Part shown: one piece after another, positions 41,430 to 52,367 of the stretch | Position numbering within the stretch: the first letter of the stretch is position 1 | How the letters are laid out: every line of letters begins with the position of its first letter | From: Atrina japonica | Taxonomy: Eukaryota; Mollusca; Bivalvia; Pterioida; Pinnidae | Assembly: GCA_030159075.1 (NCBI GenBank) | Contig: BROG01000233.1 | Location: 505,001-569,000, forward strand | Length of the DNA: 64,000 bases | Reading direction: 5' to 3' | Translations under genes and position numbers: made by a program | Notes under the pieces: model-generated | What the model was told of the DNA's origin: nothing | Seen by the model: only the letters and a program-made list of their open reading frames with translations | Databases searched by the model: none

Positions 41430-42590
41430 GTATGCCGTCAATATACAAACATGCCCAATTACAGAAAAAAGTTGCATGTTTAACCATAAAGTCATGAAAA
41501 TGTAGTAATGAAAGACAATTCTTGCAATTGGGAAGTTAGTCGATATACAAACCATTTATTTATTTTTACAGTGTTTTATAATTAAAAAACACATATTTCT
41601 ATGACTGGCACATATATAAAACAACCGTTTAGAACCGTGAAAATCAAGGGACGAAGGTTTAAAACATGGTACGAAAGAACACTATTTTAAAATCAATTTA
41701 TACATTTTCTGTAGGTAAAAATCATAAAATGAAAAGTATATTTTGTAAAATAATTGAAAATACATTAGTGATACTGCATAAATCAAAATGTGAAACTCAC
41801 CAATGCTGTGAAATGTGTCTATTTCTATATGTTAAAAACAGTTTGATCAAACAATATTTATTGTTAAAACAGTAAGGAATCAGCATGCATATTGTGTCAA
41901 AAACTGATTTGAAATAAATTTATAGAAACTTTGTGTGCATTAAAGATAAATGATGTTGATCCAATTTTATCAGAAGATGAAAATATAATCTCACTCTCAA
42001 TGTTGTTGAAAATGTTATTATTCATGATACAGTGTATATTTAGGAGTATAACTATGACAAAACCCTTTGTCTTTCAATGACTAAGGTCCCCTTAACTTTT
42101 ATCGATTTTTCAAAAATTTTAACTGACCAGAGCTTACAAAGATGTATACCCAGTAAAGTGCAATCTATGCTTTTCCCTTTAACTCTTCTGCCGACTGGTG
42201 TCATGGCACAATTTTATACTATATTGCCATGATCAGCAATAATATCAAAATTAAAGAATATTTTAGATTTTAAATTTTGAAAGTATAGGTCTATTTGAAA
42301 TTGTATTGTAAATGGGTTGAGACCAGAACCCAACCACGAAGATTCATAATTGTGAATATTCTGAGCAATAAATATCTTCGAAAAAAAATATTTATCAATC
42401 TGATTTGAGAGACACAAAACAGAGACTCAAAGGTAAGAACAAAACATTCTTCAACAAAATTTTTTAATGAAAGTGGAATGACACCAATTTTACATGAAAT
42501 GTGGTCAGTTCTGGCTTTGGGGGTATCCAATGTAACCATTGACTATTTGTTCATGAACTGGCAACAAAATATAAATGTAGGTTTCACAAT
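41430..42590. other. No gene seen
   Basis: AT-rich, with short motif-free ORFs only. Confidence 0.4.
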
Positions 42591-42591
42591 A

Positions 42592-42880
42592 TAAAAAGTC
42601 TCAGATACCTAGGTATAACTCACTAGGATGTCCAGGATATAGGTACAAATCTTGTAAAAAATGGAGAAACACGGACCTCTTGAAATCACGAGGTGGGATC
42701 AGGTGCCATGGAAGAGTAAGCATCCCCTGTCGACCGGTCACATCCGCCGCGAATCCACAGTCGAGTCCAAATTAAATACTTGAGGAAGGAATCCTGGTCA
42801 CTATTGGTAATTGGTAAGTTGTTAATTTGGCGTATGTGTCTATAGTTAGTAAAATGTCTAAGTATGAAGCGTACCATTCT
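42592..42880 (-). mobile_element. RT-element 3' end with deletion, subfamily A
   Basis: Minus strand: the 3' UTR occupies 42592-42790. A separate coding-end piece (GTCTATAGTTAGTAAAATG on the plus strand) follows at 42825-42870, so the middle is deleted. Confidence 0.65.
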
Positions 42881-43049
42881 CCAAAAAGCAAAGACACTCA
42901 GAAAATTATGTCTAATTTGCCACACAAAAAAGCGAAAGTATGAGACAAAATTAAAGTTTTAGATTTTGTCAATCCATCTCATTTTGTATTTAAATATTGG
43001 TGAAACTACTAAAATGACTATCATTTTTTTTGTAGGATTATAAATACAT

Positions 43050-43118
43050 GTTTGTCAGATTAGTATCTATTTCCTAGACATCCTAAAGATTCATAAATTG
43101 GAATCTTGAGATTTTTAT
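43050..43118 (+). mobile_element. Short RT-element tail fragment
   Basis: GTTTGTCAGATTAGTATCTA, then CTAGACATCCTAAAGATTCA, match the last 70 bp of the common 3' UTR. Confidence 0.5.
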
Positions 43119-43457
43119 AGCTTATAACACGTGAGGAATGTAGATCTACAAGCCTTAAAACCGCAAGTGTAATGCCAATAATCGGTGTCCAAATTAAAAT
43201 TCAGTCCTTGGTATTTAGCATCTTCTTCATCCATATTTTATCACAAACTTGCTTCATCATTACTATCACACTGACTATTCTATTGGCATGTTTCAATACA
43301 TAAAGGTACCTTTCTCCTCGTGTTGTCAAATGAATAACTTCATCCTATCGGTTCTCATTTCCTACAGCTAAATTTGGGTCGGCGGTTAAATACCAGTTTC
43401 TTTATTTCCTTATTACATCGTATGTCACAGCTTATTTCGATAATGATTAGATACCTA

Positions 43458-43462
<5 letters not shown>

Positions 43463-43526
<64 letters not shown>

Positions 43527-43587
43527 TTTATCTTCTATATATAAGTCCTGTCAGTTAAATTGTTAAATTCACATTTTAATCTGCATG

Positions 43588-43660
<73 letters not shown>
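43463..43660. repeat. Two (TA)n microsatellites
   Basis: TA arrays at 43463-43518 and 43589-43660, separated by a unique 70-bp segment. Confidence 0.95.
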
Positions 43661-43663
<3 letters not shown>

Positions 43664-43694
43664 AAAGTTTGTCTGCCTTTGGTATGATTCCCGA

Positions 43695-43775
43695 CATTGA
43701 CTATATTTACCAAACTTTTGGCTACTTTTGGCTATAATTACCAAACACTTGGATATAATTACCAAACGTTTGGTA
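43695..43775. repeat. Short tandem repeat of a TACCAAAC...TTTGG motif
   Basis: Three to four 20-23-bp units of ATAATTACCAAAC(N)nTTGG end in the perfect palindrome CCAAACGTTTGG near 43761-43772. Confidence 0.55.
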
Positions 43776-44129
43776 ACATTTAATTTCCAAATAATACAAA
43801 AATTAGCTAGAAAAGCAGTGCACCATTAAATTAATACATTTAAGTAAAAGATTTCATACCATTATGTACAAATGCTATACAAATACAAATTTTCAATATG
43901 TTGACTTTATCGATATATTAATTCATATAAATTTCATATTTATATATATATAAATGTATATCATTTGTTTATATTCCATCAAGACATTTCATGTAAATAA
44001 AACTTTATTCACTTTAATCATACTTGCCATTATTCATCAAAGTACATGTATTTGGTTTGGCAATCGAATCCACAATTTATTGTATTACTGCTAAGATTTG
44101 GCAGGCACAGGTTGTTAACAAACAAAACG

Positions 44130-45960
44130 CAACAATGGCGACGAGGATGGGAGTTTAAAATTCAAAGATTTCAATTGTCGCCTCAGTTATTTAAACATAC
44201 ATCTAGAATCAATTCCAACATGTCACAAAATATTTCTGGTGATATCACTTTCACAACATGAGGACCAAGAGGGCCTCAATCGCTCGCCTGAGAACCATCT
44301 ACAAATGTGGAAAGAAGACTATGTAGGCTGATCTAAGAAAAATAAATATTGAAAGAAATTCATAAAAAATTCCAGAAATCAAATTTGGGCAAAATTCTTG
44401 CACAAAACATTTCTTCACCTATATACAAGTAAACCACTTTAATGCATCATTGTGTTTGCAATGGGGAGATAATTGAGGAAGTCATGCAAAAAAAAAATAA
44501 ATAAATAAAAGAACACAGAGCAGGAATATCTCATGGCAATGCAGATGATTTGTCTCGGCGTCCTTGTTCTCAATCTGAATGTAAACATTGTGTTAAAGCT
44601 AAACCAACTATACTTCTGGGTCTTCTGTAGAAATATAACAAGTTCCAACAATAACCAGGTCCAAGAAGGCTAATACGGAGTTCCAATCTGACACTAAGGA
44701 AAAGAGTCTATTACAAAATCTCAGTCTTAGGATCCCATTCTAAACAAACGTATTGAATGGCTCAGTAAATATATCAAACCAACATAGGAAGAAATTTCCC
44801 ATCTTCACAAAACCAGCAAATATTATTTGGTTCGTTATGACTCCTTATATATGAAAGTGATATTATCTATAATATAATAGGAGGAAATTAATAAAGAAAT
44901 CAAGCTATTGTACCAAAATCTTTGATTATTGAAGTACTACCGGGTACACACGGTAGCAAATCTGGGGACACCTGGGCATCACAAAGACTTGGTCAAAAGT
45001 TAAAGATAAATACTTCTGGCAAGATAACCAGATGTAAACATATGGTGTCAGAATTGTGACAAGTGTGCTGCGGCCTCAAGTCCCATTACAAAGTAATGCT
45101 TGACGGGAGTACCAATAAAATGGGCTGTAGATGTTTTGGAACCACTTCTTCTCAGCAATAAGAAAAAGTTTATGTCCTAGCAGGAGGAGATTGTATTACT
45201 AAGTACATCGATGCAATTCCTATGAAAAATCAGAGGGTGCATACAATAGCTCAGAGAAATATAGACGTAATAATTGCTATATTTGGTGTTCCTATGCAAA
45301 TTCATTCAGATCAAGGACGGTCCTTTGAATAAAATATATTTAGGGAAATGTGCCAAATCCTAGGAATTGAAAAGACTCGAACCATACCATACATACCTCA
45401 ATCAAATGGCATGACTGAAAGAGCCAATAGAACAATAGCCAACATGCTAACTTCCTTTTTTAGAAAAAAATCAGAAAGATTGGGATGAATTAATACTATT
45501 TTCATTCTAACTTATAGATCCTCTGTCCAAGAATCCATTGGTGTGTAAGTCGATGTGAGATGACCTTTGGAAGACTAGTTTTTCTTCCAATCGATCTTGT
45601 ACTTGGAATAGTGGAGCCTGAAATAAATATTTAAGCATGCCAGATTTTGCTAGTTAATTGTCAGATAAAATTCATGAATTTGCTAGGTGAATCTGTCAAA
45701 TCAAAAACATGATCCGGGAACACAACCAAAAATTACATTTATATCAATGTACAACCGTACGTGTTATCTGGCTAATAGTTCTAAATTAGGAACAAACCGG
45801 AAAGGTCTTTTCATCATCACCAACAAAATAAAAGATACTGTATACAATAAAAAGGGGGCTTCAGGCTCGCCCAGTTTATCATATTAATTTAAGACCTAAT
45901 GAGGGAAAACTAAACCTCAATGGTACAATTTTGAAACTAACTTAAATTTGTTTTGTTTAC
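44130..45960 (+). pseudogene. Decayed Ty3/gypsy retrotransposon (leader, gag start, integrase part)
   Basis: AATGGCGACGAGGATGGGA at about 44131 looks like a primer site and leader, followed by a short gag-like start (MSQNISGDITF). After a gap with unrelated sequence, 44640-45960 holds broken pol: a zinc-site stretch (IWCQNCDKCAAAS), a first Asp block (KWAVDVLEP), a second (QIHSDQGRSFE) and a glutamate block (IPYIPQSNGMTERANR). Many frame changes and stops are present. No LTR pair could be recognised. It is of the same general class as the element at 48647 but is not a recent copy. Confidence 0.6.
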
Positions 45961-46480
45961 ACAGTTGCCTCGATTTAGATTTCTGGTCTGTTTAAAAGAT
46001 GGTTTTGTCCACCGCCGCCAGGTTGAAAGGCATATTGTATCTGACCACTGAAGTTTTGGTTTCGCTTGCAGTAACTACAAGTTCCTTGGGTAAAGTTGTG
46101 TACCATAAATAAATTCTTCGATAAATTTCTTTCTCAAGTGATTAAATGCTTAAGTACGGTATGTAGCTGACTTCAAGTAATTCTTAACACGGAAAATGGC
46201 TGCCTCCTTTGTTCGCCTCGGGATAGATAAACTCAAATGTCATTGTCGTCCTAGGGTATTTCGGTGCATGTTTAATCATATTTGAGCGAAATGGGTTTAG
46301 GAAATCAACACTTCTTTCTATCTTGGCTTGTTTGGTCATATGACGTTTGTTTACATTGGCAACATTAACAACAGGGACGGTGTAAATTTAGTCATGTACC
46401 CGGGTGTATGGTCCGATTTATCTTATCTCATGTACTTGTATCTTGAATATCGTTTATTTTATACATTATACATATTATGA

Positions 46481-46737
46481 TGAGTTGCCTTTTCGTTGGC
46501 GGTTGTTGAGACGTCTGTACCAATTGTGACGAGGATTCACTCCTCGCGTATTTCATTGGACTTGACTGTGGACTCACGGCGGGTGTGACCGGTCGACAGG
46601 GGATGCTTACTCATCCATGGCACCTGATCCCACCTCTTGGTTTCCAGAGGTCCGTGTTTGTCGATTTTTACCGGATTTGTATCTATGTCCTGGAAATTCT
46701 ATTGATTTATACTTTGGTATCTGAGATTTTTTATATA
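46481..46737 (+). mobile_element. RT-element 3' end, subfamily A
   Basis: TGAGTTGCCTTTTCGTTGGC to GGTATCTGAGATTTTTTATA, a near-consensus copy that probably inserted recently. Confidence 0.82.
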
Positions 46738-47199
46738 TGTATAAATTACTGACTTTGGTCATGTATTGGCACTTTACAAGACGTTTTTGAAAAGGGATAT
46801 ATCTATTTCCCTTTTTATGCCAAAACCACGTGCTGCGTACTTGAATTTGTAACGTGTTTTATACCTCTTGGTTGGTTAGTAAATACTAGATCCTATATTA
46901 TGGTAAGAATAATGATCAAACATCGAAGTTAAGTGAATAGGGACATAAATTGGGACATATATCTTGGAACTGGATTTACACTGCCCCTTGACAATATTAC
47001 CTCAGTTGAGAAAATTCTAATGTCGTTTTATGGTCCGCGAGTTTTTACTTTTTATTCAGATGAATAAATTCTTAACTTTTGAGAATAAGATTTGTCTCTG
47101 AATTTTCAATGTTTATGGTCTCGGGCCCAGGACTACAATATAGTATATATTTTTAGCCATTTAAAACGATCGTTGTCTTGAAGCTTAAGCTATATAATT

Positions 47200-47325
47200 C
47201 ACTGCTCAATGGCCGTAAGTGTTGAGCAAAGGCCAGAATTTGAAGCCCTTCACCGGCCTTCGGTGACGTCTCCATGTGAGTGAAACATTCTTGAGTGGGA
47301 CGTTAAACAGCAATAAACAAACCAA
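47200..47325 (+). mobile_element. 5'-truncated V-type SINE
   Basis: ACTGCTCAATGGCCGTAAGT to GGGACGTTAAACAGCAATAA, the 3' half of the SINE at 34478-34734. Confidence 0.75.
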
Positions 47326-47429
47326 AAAACATATATCATTGAATATTTTGTGATACTAGATTTCGAGATACAACATATTTTATTTAGTGTGAAATTTAAA
47401 TATTATAAACATAATACAAAAGTTACAAT

Positions 47430-47475
47430 GCCCAACACGATCGTTTCTGTCAGTTAGACGTCATCAGTTGACCTT
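47430..47475 (-). ncRNA. Hammerhead ribozyme, likely inactive (copy F)
   Basis: Core CTGATGA and GAAA are kept on the minus strand, and stem III is CGATCG. However, the cleavage position is G, not A, C or U, and stem I (GGTCAA with TTGGGC) has a mismatch. Confidence 0.6.
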
Positions 47476-47752
47476 AACCTTTCATTAGATTTACCAAAGA
47501 GAAAAAGTTATCAAACAATAATAAATCTAAACGTATAGCCAAAATCTCTCTAAGAGTAACAACTGTAAAAAGATGGCTATTTTAGCTTTAGAAGAATTTA
47601 CTATTTTAAATTGTGCTACCGGTGCAAAATCAGCTGTTACCTAATAACCAGGTACTAGATTTATGTACAACCTCGAGAACTCAAACGGTCCAACAGCAGT
47701 GCCAACGACGTGGTGGCTGTAAATATTTTAAACATAATACCAAAGTTATAAT

Positions 47753-47780
47753 GCTCAAGACGATTGTTTCTGTCAATTAC
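47753..47780 (-). ncRNA. Hammerhead 3' half (copy G)
   Basis: Minus strand: TTGACAGAAAC, a damaged stem III, GTC and TTGAGC are present. The upstream CTGATGA part is missing because the copy is truncated at about 47781. Confidence 0.55.
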
Positions 47781-47788
47781 GAATAATA

Positions 47789-47832
47789 AGAGAGCCGGCC
47801 TGGCCCAGTCGGTAGCGCGCTCGACTCTTGAT
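47789..47832 (+). mobile_element. Head fragment of a V-type SINE
   Basis: AGAGCCGGCCTGGCCCAGTC and GGTAGCGCGCTCGACTCTTG match the tRNA-like head at 34474-34520; the rest is absent. Confidence 0.65.
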
Positions 47833-48646
47833 CGTTTTTTCTAATTTTAAAACATTAACAATTTAAACAAAAAGTAAACATTCGATATCACAATTTTACT
47901 AACACAAACAATGAATTTAAAACTCAAAAAATGAACTCTCTGGTTAAATAAATAAATTTTTAAAATTCTAATTGAGAAAATTAAAATAAAAACATATAAT
48001 GAAAATTTATTCAATTCAATTTTATTAAAATTTGATAAAAGTGGCCACACAGTATTCTTTTTTCAAGTTGCTGTATGTAAATTTTACCTCAATTCGAAGC
48101 AAAAATGTTTTTTTAGAAATGCAACATATAAAAATTACTTTATTTCTTTAAAATTAACTTGGGGTACCAAAATTAACCTTTACCAAAATAACATATTTTA
48201 AACATTAAAGCTTTCAAAATGTAGCTTAACAATACTTGTTTAAACACTTCTCTTGTATATTATGAGTTACGATGTGTGGTACATGTAAATATGCTGTTTC
48301 TTCTGGCAAGCTGTGCGGAAATTATTGCCTATTTTTTTTATTATTAAAACATCGATAATTATACTTCGGCTTGCAAGCCGTTAGGGAATTTATTGCCTAT
48401 TTTTTAATAGTTGAAAATATTTATTTATACATGTATTAGAATATGATTTTTAAATAATATCAGAAAATGATATTTTAATTTTGAAAATTTCGTGGGAATT
48501 AATATTAAACAAATTATTTTTCAATACTAGCAAATGATTTTTCATATTCAGAAATCGACTGATTTTTTTATATTAGAAAAGCATTTTATTTTCATAAAAA
48601 TGGCCAATAAAAACATTTAGACACCAAAGTGAACTTTAATGTCTAT
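47833..48646. other. No gene seen
   Basis: Very AT-rich sequence up to the target site of the LTR element at 48647. Confidence 0.4.
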
Positions 48647-48882
48647 TGTAGTAGTTCGGGCTCGGACTACGGTATACTAAACCTAATGCTGAACAGCTGA
48701 TCGGTGAGTTACAACTCACTGAAGTGATCCCGCTCAGTTGTCGTCCAAATTTAGTACCGTTCAGACGTATTTGTCCAAAGTACTGTCGACACAACTCCCT
48801 TACGGTAAGTAATACCAATTATATTATCCCTCACTTAAACTAAACAATTATTCATAAATCCTCACTAATGCACTTCACCACA
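48647..48882 (+). repeat. 5' LTR of the SGNH-bearing Ty3 element
   Basis: 236 bp, TGTAGTAGTTCGGGC...CTTCACCACA. Compared with the 3' LTR it has C for T near 48697, C for A near 48799 and A for G near 48872. Confidence 0.93.
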
Positions 48883-48900
48883 TTGGTGTCAGAAGTGATG
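48883..48900 (+). other. Primer-binding site (tRNA-Leu type)
   Basis: TTGGTGTCAGAAGTGATG follows the LTR directly. TGGTGTCAGAAGTG is the usual tRNA-Leu complementary primer site of many animal Ty3 elements. Confidence 0.8.
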
Positions 48901-49179
48901 TGAGTACGAACATAACGTAAACAGAAGTGCAAATATATTTTGTTTTCGCCAAAATTAACCAGTTGGCGCCAATATAGCGTTGTCTGTGAATTAAGATCCA
49001 AGTTAGATATTTTAAGTGAAATAACAGATTATATTGTCGGACTTTCTGATAATATAGTCATATTCATGACAATTAAAGTTCAAAAAAAAAAAAATAAATA
49101 AATAAAAATTAATAAACAAAACTAAATATAATATTCAATAATTCTAAGCTATAGATTGAAATTCAAATAATTTCCTTAA

Positions 49180-50808
49180 ATGTCAATTCCTATAGATATT
49201 AACAATGCAAGTTTAGAAGAACTTCAATCTATACCAAATATTGGAGAAAAGAGAGCTAAAATAATCATTAAGGCTAGACAAGAAAAAAACTTATCATTAG
49301 AAGATCCAAAGCAGTTACATAAAATACCTTGTACAATATGGGACCCACTGTTTTTTGAAAATAAAATTATATTTGGGGAACCTTTAGAAAATTCTACATC
49401 ACAAAATATGGATGAACTAAAGGAACAAATATCAAAATTACAAAATGAAATAAAAAACCAACAGAAAGAAATAAAAACAAGAGACATGACAATCTCACAA
49501 TGTGAAAGAGACATAGAATTAAGAGAACAAGAAAAAAATGAGTTAGAAAAGCAAATGGCAGAAAATTATGATAAAACCAAAACAATTCAAACAGAATATG
49601 AATTAAGATTAAAACAAAAAGATATGGAACATGAACTAAAAATGGAACAAATAGATAGATTACAAAAAGAAGAAAGAGCTCGAATTTTACAACTAAAAGA
49701 GGAAGAGTGGGAAGAAAAATACAAACAAATAGAAATGAAGTATAGACATAGGGAGAGTGAATTCGCAACAGGCGAGGTTATTGATAGAATAGCCCCAAAT
49801 GGAATATATAAAAAATACAGAGAAAGTGAACATGTAAAAAAACATGATGGCCCATCCCCACCTAAAATGTCCACTTTTGATGGAAAAAATGATTGGAGAC
49901 CATTCTTTACACAATTTTCACATATAGCATCTAGATATCAGTGGACAGAACAACAGAAACTTGATAAGCTTATAGAATGTTTAAGGGACAAAGCATTAAA
50001 ATACTTCAGTTCTCGCCCCACAAATGACCAACAAAATTACACAGTGATTATAGGAAAATTAAGAGAAAGATTTGGAAAAAAAGATTTGCCACATATAATC
50101 AGACGACAATTACAAGATATTCATCAAAATAGTGATGAAACGCTAGATGAATTCTCTGAAAGAGTATTAGAAATGACAATAGATGGTTACCCTAATGCAC
50201 CAGATGAATGCATCCAAACTGTAGCAATAGATGCATTCTTAAAAGGGTGTAATAACAAACAAGCAGCACTTAGTGCATTAGATAAAAACCCTTTGACACT
50301 AGACCAAGCCACACAATATATGAAAAGTGCTGTGACCAACCAACGTCTAATTCTAGGAACAAAAAAATTAGAAATAAAAAGAGTTTCTTTTGAAAAAGTA
50401 AACATGCAGGAATTAGATAATGAAAGTGACCCTGAAGAAGAATTTCCAAAAATAAGGGCAGTTTACAACAACAAAAGAGAAACACCATTAAATCAAAACC
50501 ATGAAACAAGAATTAAAAACGTAGAAACAAAAATAAAAAAAATAGAGGAAGATGTTATGGAAACTAAACTAACAATAAAGGAGATCCTTAAAATATTAAC
50601 ACTTCAGGTAAAATCAAGATCTAGGTCCAACTCTCCTAATAAAACAATCCCTAGGTCACCACAAAGTAGCCCAGACAGAAAATTTAGTTGTTTTAGATGC
50701 AACCAAGAAGGACACTTTGCTAGAGAATGCCCAAATCCTAGAAATAGGTCCCCATCTCCGCAATATAGGTCACAGTCTCCTTTAAATTTCAACGGGTTGA
50801 TGAAGTAG
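49180..50808 (+). CDS. gag: Gag with N-terminal helix-hairpin-helix, coiled coil, capsid and zinc knuckle
   Basis: 542 codons, intact. Residues 5-35 read IDINNASLEELQSIPNIG and then KRAKIIIKAR, a ComEA-like helix-hairpin-helix, a fold that usually binds nucleic acid without sequence specificity. Residues about 75-185 are a long Lys/Glu/Gln-rich coiled coil. Residues about 228-390 match the Ty3 Gag capsid (FDGKNDWRPFFTQF, ALKYFSSRP, LRERFG, LDEFSERV). A CCHC knuckle (CFRCNQEGHFAREC, C504-C517) is flanked by Ser/Pro/Arg repeats. The ATG lies 297 bp after the LTR. Gag assembles the particle and binds RNA. The stop at 50806 falls in the loop of a hairpin that probably directs frameshifting into pol. 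Confidence 0.9.
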   Translation: MSIPIDINNASLEELQSIPNIGEKRAKIIIKARQEKNLSLEDPKQLHKIPCTIWDPLFFENKIIFGEPLENSTSQNMDELKEQISKLQNEIKNQQKEIKTRDMTISQCERDIELREQEKNELEKQMAENYDKTKTIQTEYELRLKQKDMEHELKMEQIDRLQKEERARILQLKEEEWEEKYKQIEMKYRHRESEFATGEVIDRIAPNGIYKKYRESEHVKKHDGPSPPKMSTFDGKNDWRPFFTQFSHIASRYQWTEQQKLDKLIECLRDKALKYFSSRPTNDQQNYTVIIGKLRERFGKKDLPHIIRRQLQDIHQNSDETLDEFSERVLEMTIDGYPNAPDECIQTVAIDAFLKGCNNKQAALSALDKNPLTLDQATQYMKSAVTNQRLILGTKKLEIKRVSFEKVNMQELDNESDPEEEFPKIRAVYNNKRETPLNQNHETRIKNVETKIKKIEEDVMETKLTIKEILKILTLQVKSRSRSNSPNKTIPRSPQSSPDRKFSCFRCNQEGHFARECPNPRNRSPSPQYRSQSPLNFNGLMK

Positions 50809-50822
50809 GCCATTCGTCAACC
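50781..50822 (+). promoter_or_regulatory. Canonical -1 ribosomal frameshift site between gag and pol
   Basis: The slippery heptamer TTTAAAT (50781-50787) is in gag phase T|TTA|AAT, followed by a 7-nt spacer and a 10-bp hairpin: GGTTGATGAA 50795-50804 with TTCGTCAACC 50813-50822, one G-T pair, 8-nt loop. The pol frame is open from 50769. Loop AGGCC (50807-50811) could pair with GGCCT (50842-50846) as a pseudoknot. Confidence 0.8.
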
Positions 50823-52367
50823 AACATTACCCATACTGGTAGGCCTTCACCTAAAGTTAAATTTAAAGTTAAAGAACTAAAAATGTACAACAATACAAAA
50901 AACAGAAATACATTGTATATACCAGTTGAAGTAGAGAATGTAAAAGTTAATGCAGTTATAGATACTGCAGCACAAGTATCAGTAATGAACACCAATCTTT
51001 TCAATAAAATAAAACCTACCCCAAACCTAACTGATTTTATAGAATTAAAAGCAGCTGGGATAAACAATGACATAAAAGCTAGATTAGCAAAAAATGTGAA
51101 TATGAAGGTGGGAAATGTTATAAAAAAATGGGATGTAGTGGTGGGCGAAATTGCCGATTCATTACTGTTAGGATTAGATTTTCTAGAACACTGCAGTAGT
51201 GTAATAGATTTACAAAATTACACAGTTACGTTTGATGAAACTGTGATGCCTATTAGACAGTTAGGCACAGATGATGATCAAAAGATCGAAATATTTCAGG
51301 TATATGTGGACAAGAAAATTGTGATACCCCCAAATTCAATCAAATATGTCCCTTTGAAAACAGATAGACCATTTCAAAATCCTATTATGATAGAAACTGA
51401 AAAAAAATCCAGCAACCTTCTAGTACCAAATGCAATAATTGATATGAATCAAAGAAAAATTCCATACAGAAATACAACTGACAAATTTATCACATTGAAG
51501 AAAGATCAGAAAATAGGTACAGGTATAGAAATCAAAGAAATCATAGAGTTAGATGAGAAAGAAATAATAAAAATCAATAAAATTGAACAAGATTCCACTA
51601 GGGATAAGATTGAAAGTACATGTGAGAATAAAATAGATAAAGACAAAGATAAATTACCAACACAGATACAAGACCTATTTAACAAATCCACAAAATATCT
51701 AAATGAGGAACAACAAACAGAAGTTATGTCCCTTTTGAAACAATTCGAAAATGTGTTTGCGAAAGATGATTTTGATTTAGGGTTGTTTAATGAAAACATA
51801 AAACACAAAATAGACACTGGTGACTCCAAACCTATCAAACAGAAATTACGTAGGACACCTTTAGGTTTTGAAAATGAAGAGAAAAAACACATTGAACAAA
51901 TGTTAGATAAAGGAATTATACAACCATCTGTATCGGAATGGGCGTCTCCCCCAGTACTTGTTAGAAAAAAAGATGGAAAAATACGATTTTGTATTGACTA
52001 TAGAAGTTTAAACAAAGTAACAACAAAAGATGCATTCCCAATTCCCATAATAAAAGATTGCATAGATACACTACAAGGGAATATATACTTTAGTACTCTT
52101 GATATGGCCTCTGGATATTGGCAAATACTAGTAGATGAAAAAGATAGACATAAAACAGCATTCATCACAAAACATGGACTTTTTGAACACATACGGTTAC
52201 CATTTGGCCTGTGTAACAGTCCTGCTACATTTAGTAGAATCATACAATTCGTGTTACAAGGATTAAATTGGAAAGAATGTCTAGCATACTTAGATGATGT
52301 AGTTGTTTTAGGAAAAAAATTTGAGGAACATCTTAACAATCTATCTCTGGTATTGCATAGATTTTGA
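50787..52367 (+). CDS. pol: Pol part 1: protease and most of RT
   Basis: In the -1 frame relative to gag, it is entered by frameshifting at 50781 (the first ATG is at 50883). The protease has VIDTAAQVSVMN (DTA instead of DTG, tolerated in related elements) and LLGLDFLEH. The RT follows with RKKDGKIRFCIDYRSLNK, LDMASGYWQI, LPFGLCNSPATF and the YLDD box at 52287-52298. The frame ends at TGA 52365-52367 just past the T-run 52362-52365, while the RT thumb continues in the next frame, so a one-base insertion interrupts it. Confidence 0.88.
   Translation, partial: FQRVDEVGHSSTNITHTGRPSPKVKFKVKELKMYNNTKNRNTLYIPVEVENVKVNAVIDTAAQVSVMNTNLFNKIKPTPNLTDFIELKAAGINNDIKARLAKNVNMKVGNVIKKWDVVVGEIADSLLLGLDFLEHCSSVIDLQNYTVTFDETVMPIRQLGTDDDQKIEIFQVYVDKKIVIPPNSIKYVPLKTDRPFQNPIMIETEKKSSNLLVPNAIIDMNQRKIPYRNTTDKFITLKKDQKIGTGIEIKEIIELDEKEIIKINKIEQDSTRDKIESTCENKIDKDKDKLPTQIQDLFNKSTKYLNEEQQTEVMSLLKQFENVFAKDDFDLGLFNENIKHKIDTGDSKPIKQKLRRTPLGFENEEKKHIEQMLDKGIIQPSVSEWASPPVLVRKKDGKIRFCIDYRSLNKVTTKDAFPIPIIKDCIDTLQGNIYFSTLDMASGYWQILVDEKDRHKTAFITKHGLFEHIRLPFGLCNSPATFSRIIQFVLQGLNWKECLAYLDDVVVLGKKFEEHLNNLSLVLHRF

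Larger units (their letters stand above)
47395..47785 (-). mobile_element. Tandem hammerhead retrozyme-like repeat, 323-bp unit
   Basis: Minus strand: a truncated hammerhead (47780-47753) is followed by one full unit ending in a second hammerhead (about 47470-47430). The predicted cleavage points lie 323 bp apart. The body keeps the family blocks (AAAGCTAAAATAGCCAT, GTTACTCTTAGAGAGATTTT) and adds about 90 bp absent from the 230-bp unit, including the block shared with 17140-17220. Confidence 0.65.

Noticed and set aside
49394..49768. Hydrophobic 124-residue minus-strand ORF
   Set aside because: It is the antisense shadow of the Lys/Glu-rich coiled-coil part of gag; Phe/Leu/Val richness follows from the complementary codons.
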